Assembly (NCBI GenBank): GCA_021495925.1
Contig: JAKEKT010000044.1
Coordinates: 124,001 to 188,000, forward strand
DNA: 64,000 bases
From: Diplodia intermedia
Lineage: Eukaryota; Ascomycota; Dothideomycetes; Botryosphaeriales; Botryosphaeriaceae
Direction of reading: 5' to 3'
The notes under the pieces: generated by a model
What the model was told of the DNA's origin: nothing
Databases searched by the model: none
What the model saw: the letters and a program-made list of their open reading frames with translations, nothing else
Position numbers and translations under genes: made by a program
In this document: positions 22,101 through 33,216 of the stretch, piece by piece
How positions within the stretch are numbered: position 1 is the first letter of the stretch
Layout: each line of letters opens with the position of its first letter

Positions 22101-22437
22101 TCATGTAGCAAGCGCCCTGAACTCCCGCACCGCCTGGTGGTGGTAGGTGCTGAACTCCGACAGGCGTTTGACCAGGTGGCTGCGCCGCATCGCTCTGTTG
22201 TAGGTATCAAATACCGGCCTCATGCTGGCTACCGGCTTTGGCAGAAAGTTCCCGAGGTTCGCCAGACCTTGAGACAGGGAGCTGGTGGCACGCCGCAGCT
22301 TTGCGAGGCTCTCCTTGGTAGGCCAGGTGACCAGGCGATCCGATCTGCCAGTTCTCCCAGTCGGCAATTTCATATAGCGGCGAGAAGCTTGGTCGATCGT
22401 GGGTGTCCAAGGTGCACTTGAAAAACGCACCAAGTAG
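22101..22437 (-). pseudogene. Broken fragment of a third paralog (N-terminal half)
   Basis: Reading the minus strand from 22437, one frame gives LLGAFFKCTLDTHDRPSFSP then DWENWQIGSPG. This matches LLGPFFICALGVHEDRPSYA and EKWRIGSPG in the paralog at 18868-21801. The match then jumps frame and skips roughly 110 residues. It continues as TKESLAKLRR, then FLPKP..SMRP.FD.Y.RAMRR..LVK.LS.FS.YH..AVR, against the same paralog, ending at a stop at 22101. The internal deletion plus frameshift and missing ends mean this is a relic, not a gene. Confidence 0.8.
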
Positions 22438-22939
22438 AGGAAAGAAAGACGTGAACGGGGAGAAAGAAGTTAGGCAACCTACTCCTTCTGGGGCAAAGAT
22501 GTCAACGACCTAGCAGCTCTGCTCTGAGTATATATAATCTCACGATGCTGTGCCGTGGACGTACGGGGTCGGAAAAATTGACTGACTGGATAGCGGGGAC
22601 GGGATATATATATACAACACTCGTGTTGCTGCAAACATGGTAGAGGCAAACCAGGTATATTCTCATTAGCACGTTTGATCTTTGATCAAGTCGGTCAAAA
22701 ATCACACGCCTGGTCATATGTTTTCGGACCGCTTGGTCAAAAGTCATGTGTGGTAGCATGACGCAACTGAAAACCGTTTTTAAATCCGGGATTTACTTTT
22801 GACCGGCTTCAACACTGAGAACATGGTCCCTAAGGACATCTACTACCTCCATGGCCGCCTCGACCGCGGTCCCGCGCTCTGCGCCACCCTCGATCCATCC
22901 GCCGCCGCCGCCGTCGATCAAGAAACCGGCTCATATGAC

Positions 22940-23150
22940 GTCATCCACCTCCAGTCTGCCGCCGCAGACCCAACAGCCGCTGGAAGAAGTCGTCCACGCC
23001 CTCCGTGCACACATGCTGGCTGACGGCGCGGGCGCAACCATGCATTCCGACGACGCGAAGCGCCTGGCTGACCTGATCGTCCGTTTTCCACGCAGAGGCG
23101 CTGTTGGCCGCTGTCAATGCAGCTCGTTCCATGGCGCGCCGCTGTGGATA
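22940..23150 (+). pseudogene. Broken fragment of a paralog (C-terminal half, opposite strand)
   Basis: On the plus strand, residues QQPLEEVVHALRAHM then GATMHSDDAKRLADLIVR match QQPLEAILTLIAAH then ATPHASSDVRLLAQLALR of the gene at 18868-21801. After about 23090 the likeness moves to another frame (AAVNAARSMARRCG against AARHLSAHCW) and meets a stop. It points the other way from the fragment at 22101-22437. The ancestral copy was either broken and partly inverted, or these are pieces of two copies. Confidence 0.65.
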
Positions 23151-24146
23151 GGGTGGCGGGCAGATATGAATGCTATCATCAAGGACAACTTCGCCGCTCT
23201 CGCTGAAGACTGCCTGTGCTGCCCTGGTACATCGGAGTACGGGGAGGGGAGGAGCGTGTCGGATGGTTTAGGGCCGTCGTGCAGACTCAGGGCTGAAAAG
23301 AGGAAATTGGCGAAAAGCCGAGAGAATAGGCTCTTCCCGAGGGCTGAGGTCTTGAGCGCTGCCGCTCTTCTGCGGAATCTCGTGTGCAGTTTCGAGGTAT
23401 TCCAGGAGCAATGCAGGCCTTTCACAGATGCTCGTTCGTAATTTCAACTGCTGTTGAAAAGATTATCCTGAGGTAGACAAGTAAAAACGGAGGTCGTGTG
23501 GTCCATGCTTCCGTCCATGTTCCCGCCCATGGTTCTGTGCACGTCTTGGCGATGTCAGGGCCCGTTCTGTGGCGCTCCGCAGGGATGATGTGCGACGTCC
23601 CACAGCGAAGTGCGCGAGCTTTCCCCTCAGGGGAAATTCGATCGGCGCCCGCCCCGCACGCCACACGCAACCTTATTTCCACTCGCTGGAAACGCCGCCC
23701 GTGAGTTGTGAGCTTGCAAATCCACGCGTTTCGCGTTCGGTATGATGCGAGACTTCTGTGTGCAGTCCGCTTTTTCCGTCCACCGCCATCTTCCGCCAGG
23801 AGTATCGTGGAACCATGGCGGAAGATGTTGAAACCCGCAAGAAGAACCGCCCCGTTCACTGTGATTTCTTGATGCGAAGAATGATCATACGTCTGCTCAG
23901 AATAGCGCCCTGTCTGCACACTATGCGAAATCCATCCACTCAATGCCCATGGTCAGGCATGACGGCCACTTGGCCTTCCACCCGGTTTCCAAAGAGCGCA
24001 ACCCCTCCACGCCTTCCCAGAATGTCACCATCCCCACTGCGCGCCTTCCCCAGATGCCGTCATAGTGTCGCACCGGTCAAGTCACGAGATTTCCTTTCCC
24101 GGGGTCCAGCCCGCTGCCGGATTGTCCGTGCGTCCGACCTGGCGGG
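23151..24146. other. Intergenic, nothing recognised
   Basis: Short overlapping frames on both strands, none convincing. It lies between the pseudogene fragments and the U2-like gene. No repeats or tRNA were noticed. Confidence 0.4.
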
Positions 24147-24154
24147 TATAAAAA
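24147..24154 (+). promoter_or_regulatory. TATA box of the first U2-like gene
   Basis: TATAAAAA at 24147-24154, 41 bases before the likely RNA 5' end at about 24188. Between the box and the start lies a pyrimidine-rich stretch. Fungal U2 genes are transcribed by RNA polymerase II and this placement fits. The second U2-like gene has TACTTAAG at the equivalent place. Confidence 0.65.
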
Positions 24155-24187
24155 CCCCTCCGCTCCTTGAACCTCCCTTTCTTCTTC

Positions 24188-24366
24188 AGCTCTCTTTGCC
24201 TTTGGCTTAGATACAACTGCAGTGCAGTTCTTTTTAGTTTAATCTCTAGAAGCTTCCCTACGGGGATTCTAAGATTATCAAGTTTTTGGCAACCGGCTGG
24301 CGGCCGCTGAGCTCGCTCATTGTCGCCGGCCACGGTGTCCCCAGTATTGCACTACTTCTGGGCGAC
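24188..24366 (+). ncRNA. U2 snRNA-like gene, copy 1
   Basis: About 179 nt that follow the U2 snRNA plan from end to end. Stem I is TCTCTTTGCCTTTGGCTTAG (24191-24210). The branch-recognition region has GCAGTG (24219-24224) where U2 normally has GUAGUA. Stem-loop IIa contains GTTTAATCTCT. Stem IIb has a UACG tetraloop (CCCTACGGGG, 24255-24264). An Sm-like site AGTTTTTGG lies at 24281-24289. A GC-rich stem III (24293-24297 with 24325-24329) follows. Stem-loop IV is CCCAG/CTGGG (24340-24344 with 24358-24362) around the loop TATTGCACTACTT, very close to the U2B''-binding loop of known U2. U2 base-pairs with intron branch sites in the spliceosome. The altered branch element is the odd point. It could be a variant U2 or a well-preserved pseudogene. 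Confidence 0.8.
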
Positions 24367-27300
24367 GCGACCCTCATCTTTTCGTTGTAGCTCCGGCCTT
24401 GCGCTGGAGTGCGAGGAAGAGAACTGTGAGCTGATCGAAACTCCTGAGCCATGGTGTTGGCTGAATTTCGCTCCTGCTCCTGCTGCCGCTGCTGCTCTCC
24501 GGCATTGTGTCGCGGCGCTGCCTCTGTTTTCTTGTCTTAATTTCGCTCCGCGTGTCGCTCATGGTGTTGCGCTTCGGCTTGCGCCTGCACGCTCTCAGCG
24601 CTGCCAGCACGTCACGCCTGCTCGCCCCCAGCCGCCGACTCCTATCCGCTCGTACGTGTCGCCATTCCTCCGCGATGCGCTTTGTTGTCGTCGGCGCGTG
24701 CTCGCTGCTATCTGCCCACGGCCGCTGAGGCGAAAGCTAGGTGTTTCACTCGTCCATGTCGCTCGCGGGTGTCGACGCGCCTCTCTGCTCACGCTCCGGC
24801 ACTCGCGGTGGTAGTATGACCTCCAAAGATCGCAGAAACAAGGACGCTGACTGATAATGCCATCGGAGACAGCTTCTCAAGCAAACCTAGTGACCATATC
24901 GCCACTCCCTCAAACCGCCCGGCCATCGAAGCCTGGTGTCTTGTGAACACCGCTTGCGCCTGGTCGGCACGCCCGTTTGTCCACACTCCCGCTCTCTCGA
25001 AGGTAACATCGTCGCTGAACAACGATACTGACTGCTACTATCACCGAAGGACCACAATTGTCGTTGAAAGGGCGGCCGCCGCGGGTGTTGCTTTTGCTCT
25101 CAAGCGCATGCCGTACCATGCTGCCGCTCTCCCTCGATCGCCGCCGATATCGAAGCCACGCATCCGCTCACTGCGCTGACCGCTCCACAGCTCATTTTCA
25201 CAGCATCGGGACTTCGTCGCGCCTGATACGGATACTGTATACATATGGGAGGGGAAGCCAGCAACTGTGCAGGTGAGTCGCCGTGCCTGCGCTGAGGTAC
25301 TGTCACTTGGGTTGTGGCAAAGCCATGCCACTCAGGTGGATCAGCCCGACCACGTCCGGCTGGCGACGCCTTCGGCATGGCCGTGCCCTCTCGCTGTCGC
25401 CTGTGCCTCTATCGTCATTTCGTGAGAGCCGTCCCATGGTGCCAGATATTCCAAGCCACACCCGTTATTACCGCAGGCAATCCCTCTCCCACGGCTCGCG
25501 CACCTCTTGCTCTTTGACGTGATGATGCGGCTGACGACATCCTCCAGGGCACTGAACAGCGGCGCAGAAAAGCAATACCTAAGACTTGTCTTGAAAGCCC
25601 GCGGAGTCTCGCATGTTCTATAATCAGCCTGGCGTTAGCCGAAAATACCTACGCCTCACTCCGTCACCACACGATCGCTGTTCCTTCGCGCTGGATGTAA
25701 ACGCTGCAGAGCATGGGGCGGGACAAGGTGATATTGCCGCACACATGGGCGGGAGTGCCTACCTACAAGGGAGCTTTAACAACGCACCGGCGTTAGAGTC
25801 GGCTGTCAAGGGATGATGCCACTGGCTGTTCGGCCGTGGGAAAGGTCGGCTTGAAGGTGCTGTTGCCATGAACAAACCTCATTGCGATTTCGGGAGGTCC
25901 ATACTTCCGCTACGGAGTGCGTTTTCTTGAACATAGGCTGGGTACCACACGTCCGGTAGCAGGAGCTCTGTAACACTCCGGAAGACCAATAATGCACACT
26001 GTATTGCAACAAAGAGTGATACACAGCGCGCTGCTTTGTCGGGCGAGGTCAGATCCGCATCAAAAATAAGTCAATGCAACTTATCGTTACTACAGGTATG
26101 CTTCATGCTCATTCCGCAGGTCCAGGACCGTTGCCTCTCCAGATGGGTCCTACAGGCCGCCATAGGCTGGCGTAGAGGCCTCATGTGGGCTGTGTGTAGA
26201 ACAAAAATCCCATTTCACACGTGCAGAGTGTCTGACAGCCATAAGATTTCCAAATCAGACCCATTTCCTGTCATTTCGGGCTGGCTCCTTCGCAGAGACG
26301 GTCGTTCACATTCTCCTTGATGCGATTAGAAAACTTCCCCAGCCTTGACCGCGCAGACTGCTAGCTCTCTAGATTACTCCGAGGAGCCCGTACCAGCAGG
26401 GAATCGTATCTACGGTGAAATAGCTAACATTGCACACCTCGGGGAAAATGATCCGAACATACAGGCCTCTCCGAGAGCCAACAGACACCTCCTCAACCGG
26501 CGGGTTCACGACGCCGCTTGGCTCACGATTTCCCCATCTGGAGGCGACCTTAAAGGCCGGTAACATGCTGTCTACCACGCGGTTCCACTTGCCAGCTGCA
26601 CCGGTAGAACCAGCCCACCGAAGCTCTAAGTGTCCCAGCGCGAGCGCGAGCGGCACACCTACCCCGAACGTCCATACACCCCGCCCGTGACCGTCAGTTG
26701 AACTCGCCTACCTAACCGCTGCCCACCGCGGCTCGCCATCAGACCTCCATGATGCCATCGGCGACACCTCGTGAGTCTTTCCAGCGGCGCGGACAGGGAC
26801 TCTCTCAAACTACACCTACAAAAGCCGCATGACCTCCCAAGTACCATGGTAACGGCCATGATGCACATGTAGGACGCTTCCTGGGCGTTGCGGCATCCAC
26901 AGGCGCCGCAATGCCAATTCCGACCCCGTGTATTCGTTGAACTGCGCCCCGCTCTATCAGCCCATGCTCCGTCTACACTCAAGGGCAAGCGCCGCGGACA
27001 ACTCTGCCGTGCATCCCGCATCGGCTGCGAACGCCGGGGGCCCGGCGAGACGATTCGAGGGGAAGAACAGAGCGCAAAAGGTGCACTTTCTCATGCGCGT
27101 GGCACGCAGGCGTACATGGGTGCGTGATACTCGCAGCCTGCCGCCTAGATACATGGGCCCGCCCGCGCTCCCTGAGACCGAACTGGGCGCTCTTGTGTGT
27201 GACGCCAATTCGCGTCTGTAGGATGGACATTGAACTGCACTCGATCAAGTATAACCGCAGCTGGCGCGTGTCTCCCGGCTGGAGAGGACCTGGAGATACT

Positions 27301-30300
27301 GCCCTGCCTCGCGGATCGTCGTCATGGTACAAGTCACCACGCAAAGCTGCAATGCCCCGCCGTCTACACGGATGGGTTGGTCCGTCCCTTGCGTCTGTGG
27401 GGGGCGTACGTACTGCGAGGATAGCCTGTGCTCCGTCAGCGGTTCCGTCCATGGTACGCGTACCCGTTGTGATGTGAGAAACACATGGCCACCCTTCTCC
27501 ACCACCGGCCGCCGCTCCCTCGTGGCCTCCATACTCTCCCCCAACTTGGACCGGCTCGCCGGCATGCCTTTAGCACCCCGAACGCTGCCTCTGTTGTCTC
27601 TCCCCACCGCTCGTAAGCAACGCGATATCTTGTTTCTGTCAATTGTGTCGTCGGGTTCCGTTCTTCCTACGCAGAGCAAGGGCTCTTCGCTCGGCCGTTC
27701 CGGGCTACGCGTGGTACTGAGGGGGGCTTTCCCTACTGGATGGTTAGCACTAGCCATATCGTGGGTCTCGGTATCATGTTGAGCTGCTTGTGGCTTGTAT
27801 GTATATGCATACGTACATGCGCCCGAATGAGACCTGCAACGCCGCTGTTATACCCACTACTCCGGCCCTACGTCCACCATCACGAGGTCAAGTAGCTAGG
27901 AGCCCTCGAGCCACCCGGTGTTGCCCTCTGTCTCGGGAATCACAGTCACTCGTGCACTCGACAGAAGCCGCGGTGGGCGGCGCTCGTGGTGGATGGGTCC
28001 TGCGGACGAGCTTGCCGGCGGATGAGAAGGGATTCGTGCATTCTGTCTCGGCAGGTCAGTGGAAAGTAGCTTCGAGGCCTAATTGAGCTCGTGGCCGGCA
28101 CTGCGGGCAGATTCGGCGCCAGTTTGCCAATGCTTGTGTACACTTCGAACGGCGGATTGGCGCGTGAGGAGACGGCCCCATGCGGCAGTGGAAAAGTACC
28201 GATTGTAAATTGTGACCCAAGTCCGTTTGATGCTTATGCTTACACAGCGATCCGTCCGAGATGTTGAGCACCCGCTGCTGCGTCCAGTCTCGATAATGTC
28301 CGTATGCGTCTTGTTCGTGCTGGATGGAGAAGGCTGAATGTGCGGAATATCTGCCATTCGAGAATCGAAGTGGCAGTTCCGATCGTGTGAAGCTATTATA
28401 GGGTAAGGGAGGGTCGGATATACGGGCTGCGGTGGGGGAGGACTGGTATGGGTCTCAGAACAACGGCGGCGGCGGGGCAAGAGTACGTAGAGGGAGGGGG
28501 AGGCTCCTTGAGCCCACCATAGGCAATTAGGGGCTTAGGGTTGCTTTCTCATATTACTTGCCGCGGAACCGTTTGTCTGTTGCGCTGCTGAAGGTCGAAA
28601 CGCGGTGCCAGAAGCTCTATGGTGGAATTCAAGCTCGGCGGCGCGCTGTTAGTACAAGTGAAAAGCCTGTAAATAGCAGTGTGAGAGATGGACATACCAG
28701 TGGCTTACCGCGCATGGCACAGAATGCGTGGCCATTCGCGCTGTGGTGGCGGACGTGTTTGGGATAGCGCTGGGTGGGGTGCGCCCAATGCGGTGCGCCA
28801 TGAAGCGCGCGCGCGCGCGCCGATGCCTCTGATGCCAGTAGACTGCCAGTCAACGCGTTTGGCAGATCAACCCGCTGCGGAGTCACTTGCTTAGGCTACC
28901 AGAAGCGCCGCCCGGGGGCCTGACAGGCCTGCGCAGCGCCCGCGTAGGCCGTCCGACCCCCGCCGCTCCGCCCGCCGAACGCGGAAGACCCTCGCGCTTG
29001 TCAATACACGGCCAACAAGCCCATTAGCTACAGAGCATACAGCCGTGGCTGCAATGACGCCGGTGGGCAGCGACCGCCCTTGCGCCCGCTCGCCCGCCCG
29101 CCGTGCGCTTCAGACGCAGCCAGCCATGCCTCTCAATTGCAGGGCAAGACTTCATAAACACACAGTATAGACACATACATCGCAATTTCAGTGCGGGCAT
29201 AAAGCATTAGGCCACCCAGGAGACTGCTCTTGCGACCTGTGATACTTTCACACCGACCGACAGGTCGTCAATTCTTCAGTGACCGTGCAAGCTGTTGCCT
29301 CCCCACTGCTCCTCCCTTTACTCGCTCGACCTTTTCCTCCTTGGGGACAACAACCATATCCAGTCACGCATGCTCGCTCTTGCCCTGCCTGCAGACCATG
29401 GGGTATAGCATTCTTCTTCTCTTTGTGTAGGTGTTTTGTTAGTGAGGCCTTTAGGCGAGTATTGAAGGCGCCAATCCTGCTTCCAGTTGGCTCTTGTACG
29501 GGCACTTGGCATGGGCACAGCCCGACAGCGGCCGCTGCTGTTTAATGAGCGCTGGCCTCTAAGTAATGTATTCGTGATGGCGACGCTGTGATAGTACCTT
29601 CGTAGAACTTTACGGTCGCTATGCTGATGTTCCAGTGGCTACATTCTGATATCGTATAGTAAGAGCGTCTGTGAATATCTACCTGATGTTTGTCTCATGA
29701 AGTAGCTGGGCAGAGTGTGTTGCAGAGACTTCATTACCCATTCGTGCTGCTCGTCCTGCGTGTGTACCCTTCCCGACCGCGCCCTTTCAGCGCTGCCCGG
29801 CGCTGACCTGCTGAGTTAACGCGGTAAGTGCGCCTGGAGGAGGAATGAACCCGGGGTCGTGAGCTACAGTGGCATAAAAGAGACTTGCGGATGCCAGAAG
29901 TAGCCGAGCTTGCATCTGGGAAGGCTCATCGTACTCGACGCGCCATGCGCAGTGCCATACACGGATGCGCCCACTGCAAGACTTCGCGGTCAAGGATTGT
30001 AGGATCTCTATACACCTTCAGCTAAGGGTCGAAGCTCTCTCGAAAGCTACTCCTCGACGGTTGGCTGCTGGCGGAGCGGTCTGCTGTCAAGCTCCGCCGT
30101 GATGTTTACGCTGGAGTCACGTGCCTGGCTGGTCGCGACTGAGGACACTCCGCCCAACCCAGCCCTTCGAAGGCTGTTGGAGGCCACCAGCACTATCAAC
30201 CCCTCAGAAAAGCATCATGAATTGTATCAGATGGTAAGAATAGGTCCACAGAGGCGTGCACTGAGTGCAGCGCCTCGATATCAAGCGTTGCAGGCCCTGC

Positions 30301-30450
30301 GCAGGCTGGAGACGCCTCTTCGCAGCGACCGCTGCTGGGCCGACACGCGCTCCTGCCTCAAACGCCGGTCGGCTGCATCACTGAGCTTTTTCGAGCGCAC
30401 AAAAAGAGCTCCAAATTGCCCTCCGCCTCCATTTCCTCAACTCCTCCGCT
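24367..30450. other. Six-kilobase stretch without convincing protein genes
   Basis: Many short frames on both strands overlap (for example 27124-27477 plus and 27245-27757 minus), but none shows a domain, good start context or splice pattern. The first 60 bases after the U2-like RNA (GGCCTTGCGC and GAGGAAGAG, 24395-24421) are shared with the flank of the second U2-like gene. A GC alternation lies at 28808-28819. Nothing else was recognised; decayed mobile DNA or long non-coding transcripts cannot be excluded. Confidence 0.4.
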
Positions 30451-30969
30451 CCAGATCCTCCACGCAACAGAGCTCTTGCAACGAACCACGCAACGCGCTC
30501 TAGATCTTCACAAGGTAAGTGACTCCTCCATTCTCAGCTTCTCTCTCCCCCGACGCCTTTTGCAGCTTCTGCAAGCGCTGGATGGCGTCGTCGCTCGTCA
30601 GCTCCAAAAGATCTGACCCGCGACGGACCGCGCCGCGCGCCACCCTGCCTCCACCCCTTCACTGCACAACTGCCGTGAGCATCATGCCTAGCTCATCGCA
30701 TCTGCTTCTTTCAAGGCTCATCGCATTCTCATGCCCTCAGCTTCGCGATCGAGATCTTCCGTCGCGACTTCACCCAGTCTGTCGCGCGTCCTCACCCCGA
30801 CTTGCCGCAACCCACAACTGACACTGATCAGATCTTCTTCGCGTCCGCGCAACAGCGCATCGCCACAACACCATGCGCTTTCCGTCGCGTCGTTCGCGAC
30901 CGGTCGACAAGCCGCCTCTTGTTGCAAGTAAGTGAGTGCGCCATGTCTTCCTCCATGACCACAACCTCC

Positions 30970-31090
30970 CTCCTCGATGATGACTATAACGATACGAACA
31001 TCAACAGGGTGATAACGCAGGCCAGTTGGCCTTGCCGCTGGTCTGCCAAAGCCGATGATGGACAGCACTTGCACCGACCTCGTCTGAAGC
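30970..31090 (+). ncRNA. Possible box C/D snoRNA, host 1 intron A
   Basis: Intron 30928-31154 contains ATGATGA at 30977-30983 and CTGA at 31084-31087, with a second ATGATG at 31054. The flanks do not pair, so the terminal stem is missing. The box positions fit the series but the call is weak. Confidence 0.35.
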
Positions 31091-31241
31091 ATCTATCACC
31101 TCTCCCACGCTTGTATTCCGTGCCTTGAAGGCTTCATGCTGATCATTATCGCAGGCTCTTTCGCGGCTCCGTTGCCCTACTGGCCTGTACGCTATTGCCG
31201 CGAGTAAGTCTCTTTCTCCTTCGAATTCATTTCCCACTCCC

Positions 31242-31355
31242 TGCGAGAATGATGACTTCTGTTACTGTTACTACAACTGAGGGTTTCCCGCGCGCTCCGG
31301 CGCTCGAAATCTCTGATCGATACCAGCACCGACCCATCCGGCTTCTGACATCGCG
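31242..31355 (+). ncRNA. Box C/D snoRNA, host 1 intron B
   Basis: Intron 31204-31424. Box C ATGATGA at 31249-31255 and box D CTGA at 31345-31348. The terminal stem GCGA (31243-31246) pairs with TCGC (31351-31354), with two-base spacers (GA and CA) on each side. An internal CTGA near 31279 could serve as D'. The intron tail from box D to the acceptor is nearly identical to that of intron C, so this is one of a duplicated pair. Target not identified. Confidence 0.8.
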
Positions 31356-31533
31356 ACGATTCCATAAAGCTGTTCTTGAAAACCCTGTCGTCCTTGACGA
31401 AAGCTAACAATTTTTTTTTCGCAGACCGGCGCCGACCAGGCGCGGAGCGTCCCTGCCGCAGGAAAGTGGTGCGAAAGATCTCGTTGGCAAAGGTACGTAG
31501 CGCCAGCCGCTTCCTCACACACAACGCCCACCC

Positions 31534-31657
31534 CGCGAGAGTGATGACTCTTTTATGAACATTAGCTAGATCGTATGGTTGATTCATGCCCGCCTCTTGG
31601 CCGGCTCAAACCGAAGAACGACAACCAATCTTGAATTGGGCTGTATCTGACATCGCG
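31534..31657 (+). ncRNA. Box C/D snoRNA, host 1 intron C
   Basis: Intron 31493-31728. Box C GTGATGA at 31541-31547 and box D CTGA at 31647-31650. The terminal stem CGCGA (31534-31538) pairs perfectly with TCGCG (31653-31657). Its intron tail duplicates that of intron B but the guide region differs, as expected when a copied snoRNA takes a new target. Target not identified. Confidence 0.82.
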
Positions 31658-31823
31658 ACGATCCCAATCGCTGTTCTTGAAAACCTTGTCGTCCTTGACG
31701 AAAGCTAACAATTTTTTTTTCTTTGCAGACAAAGCCTTCGCTCGCCGCTCACGCGAGCAGGGTTTCTCCCGCCTGCACGCCGGTGTCCTCTGCCATGGTA
31801 AGTGAGCATTGTTGAGCACTTCC

Positions 31824-31905
31824 GGCACATGATGATCATGGCTTGCCAGAGACCTTCTGCGAATTGACGGTTTCGACCAATGAAATTGCACAGTATCTGA
31901 TTGCC
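31824..31905 (+). ncRNA. Box C/D snoRNA, host 1 intron D
   Basis: Intron 31798 to about 31966. Box C ATGATGA at 31829-31835 and box D CTGA at 31897-31900. The terminal stem GGCA (31824-31827) pairs with TGCC (31902-31905). At 82 nt this is the most typical length in the array. A CTAAC branch site and AG follow. Confidence 0.82.
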
Positions 31906-32107
31906 CAACGTGTTGTCCTACGCACTGGCGCATTTGTCTTCATGGCATCGGCTAACCAAGATCCAGGTTTCTCGCATGTGAGCAAAGATCTTGCACTTTG
32001 ACCAGCCGAGCTGGCAGATCTACGAAGCGCAACTGCTGCCAGCGGTCTCGCGCCCTTGGCGGTGTCCTTCCCCGGTGAGTTAAGCCCTTGTTGCCGTTCG
32101 CATCGTT

Positions 32108-32222
32108 CTTCATGATGAGTGTCAATCTGAATCGTTATTACATCTGAAGCAACCAGCTCTCGGGGCTTGGGGGCTACTGCTGCACAGAAAATCTTAATCA
32201 CAAGAGAGCTATCTCTGAGAAG
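32108..32222 (+). ncRNA. Box C/D snoRNA, host 1 intron E
   Basis: The intron starts at 32075 (GTGAGT); the acceptor is not certain. Box C ATGATGA at 32112-32118 and box D CTGA at 32215-32218. The terminal stem CTTC (32108-32111) pairs with GAAG (32219-32222). A D' box CTGA at 32144-32147 is preceded by ATCGTTATT, which is complementary to AATAACGAT. That sequence is in the conserved 18S segment holding the snR41/U62-type methylation site. The 18S match is recalled from memory and is tentative. Confidence 0.78.
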
Positions 32223-32423
32223 ATCTTTACTGTTTGCCTTTAAGGTCGGACTCGTTTTCAGAAACTCCGCTAACTTCTTCACATGTCCGAGATATCCTGG
32301 AGCGAAACCGCATGTCCGAGGCCGCCGACGTCGCTAAAACCAGAGAGCATCCTCCGTGTTGTGCCAGCCGCCGCCACAGTCAGCTTCCTTTCGTAAGTCG
32401 AGACCCCTGATCCCTCTACACTT

Positions 32424-32532
32424 GCGCACGACTGTGATGATTCCCTTTACTGAGATCCCTCTCATGGAGCCGCTGAGCCACGGTGGCTCTTGCATTGGTT
32501 CCACATGACGCCACCTTCTCTCTGAGTTTCGC
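32424..32532 (+). ncRNA. Box C/D snoRNA, host 1 intron F
   Basis: Intron 32393 to about 32595. Box C GTGATGA at 32434-32440 and box D CTGA at 32522-32525. The terminal pairing is imperfect (GCG and AC against GT and CGC). The region between the boxes shares several blocks with intron G (ATGGAGCC, CCACATGAC, a TTTCGC after box D), so the two are paralogs. Confidence 0.7.
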
Positions 32533-32694
32533 ACCACCACCATTTCTCCCAAAACAGTGCGTTCTGTCAGATCAGTTGCTAACCAAGACAAGCAGGCAGA
32601 TCACCACCCACACGGACTCTCCCCTCGTGCGTCACAGAGATCGTGCGCTTCCAACTTTCGTAAGTCAGATCGTTTTTCCCCCTTTGCCCTCCCA

Positions 32695-32832
32695 CGCGAT
32701 TGTGATGATACCTTTAACAGTTACTAAATATCATGGAGCCACCGAGTAGCCCTTGACCGCGCTGCGCAGGTAGCCGCGAGGCCGTCTCGGTCGGTTCCAC
32801 ATGACACCGTAGAGCTGGTCTGAGATTTCGCG
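32695..32832 (+). ncRNA. Box C/D snoRNA, host 1 intron G
   Basis: Intron 32660 to about 32896. Box C GTGATGA at 32702-32708 and box D CTGA at 32820-32823. CGCGA (32695-32699) pairs with TCGCG (32828-32832) with asymmetric spacers. Paralog of the snoRNA in intron F by shared internal blocks; about 30 nt longer. Confidence 0.72.
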
Positions 32833-33029
32833 CCATCACCAACGTCCTTGAGCTCCTTCCACCACGCAGACAGCCGCTAACCAAGAACCGTCACAGACAA
32901 CCGCACGTCGAAGCGAGCGAAACGGAAGGCCTGCCGCTGCGGGCTCATGGTGGCGCAAGCACTCCACGGATGCCGTGAGCTCCTCCCCTCACCTTCCTCC
33001 AGACGCCGACCACGCCAGCTGACGCACGC

Positions 33030-33048
33030 ACAGCACACACACGCACGC

Positions 33049-33096
<48 letters not shown>
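33030..33096. repeat. CA-dinucleotide microsatellite
   Basis: CACA-type repeat, pure from 33053 to 33096 and interrupted before that. It lies in what should be an exon of snoRNA host gene 1, another sign that the exons are not protein coding. Confidence 0.95.
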
Positions 33097-33097
<1 letters not shown>

Positions 33098-33216
33098 CGG
33101 CGACTTCGCGACTCGCGCACACAGGCGGGAGGGAAGGGTCCGCCGCACCAAACTATGTAAGTGCCCCACACCCCCTCACCACCCGGCCCCTGCGAAGGCA
33201 GGGGCTCTGACTAACC

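Noticed and set aside
24121..24900. First read as a solo LTR or dispersed transposon shared with 63.1-63.6 kb
   Set aside because: The shared core matches U2 snRNA secondary structure element by element, which explains the likeness better.
30802..31128. Short protein frames across the snoRNA host genes
   Set aside because: They cross predicted introns and snoRNA boxes and share no frame between exons.
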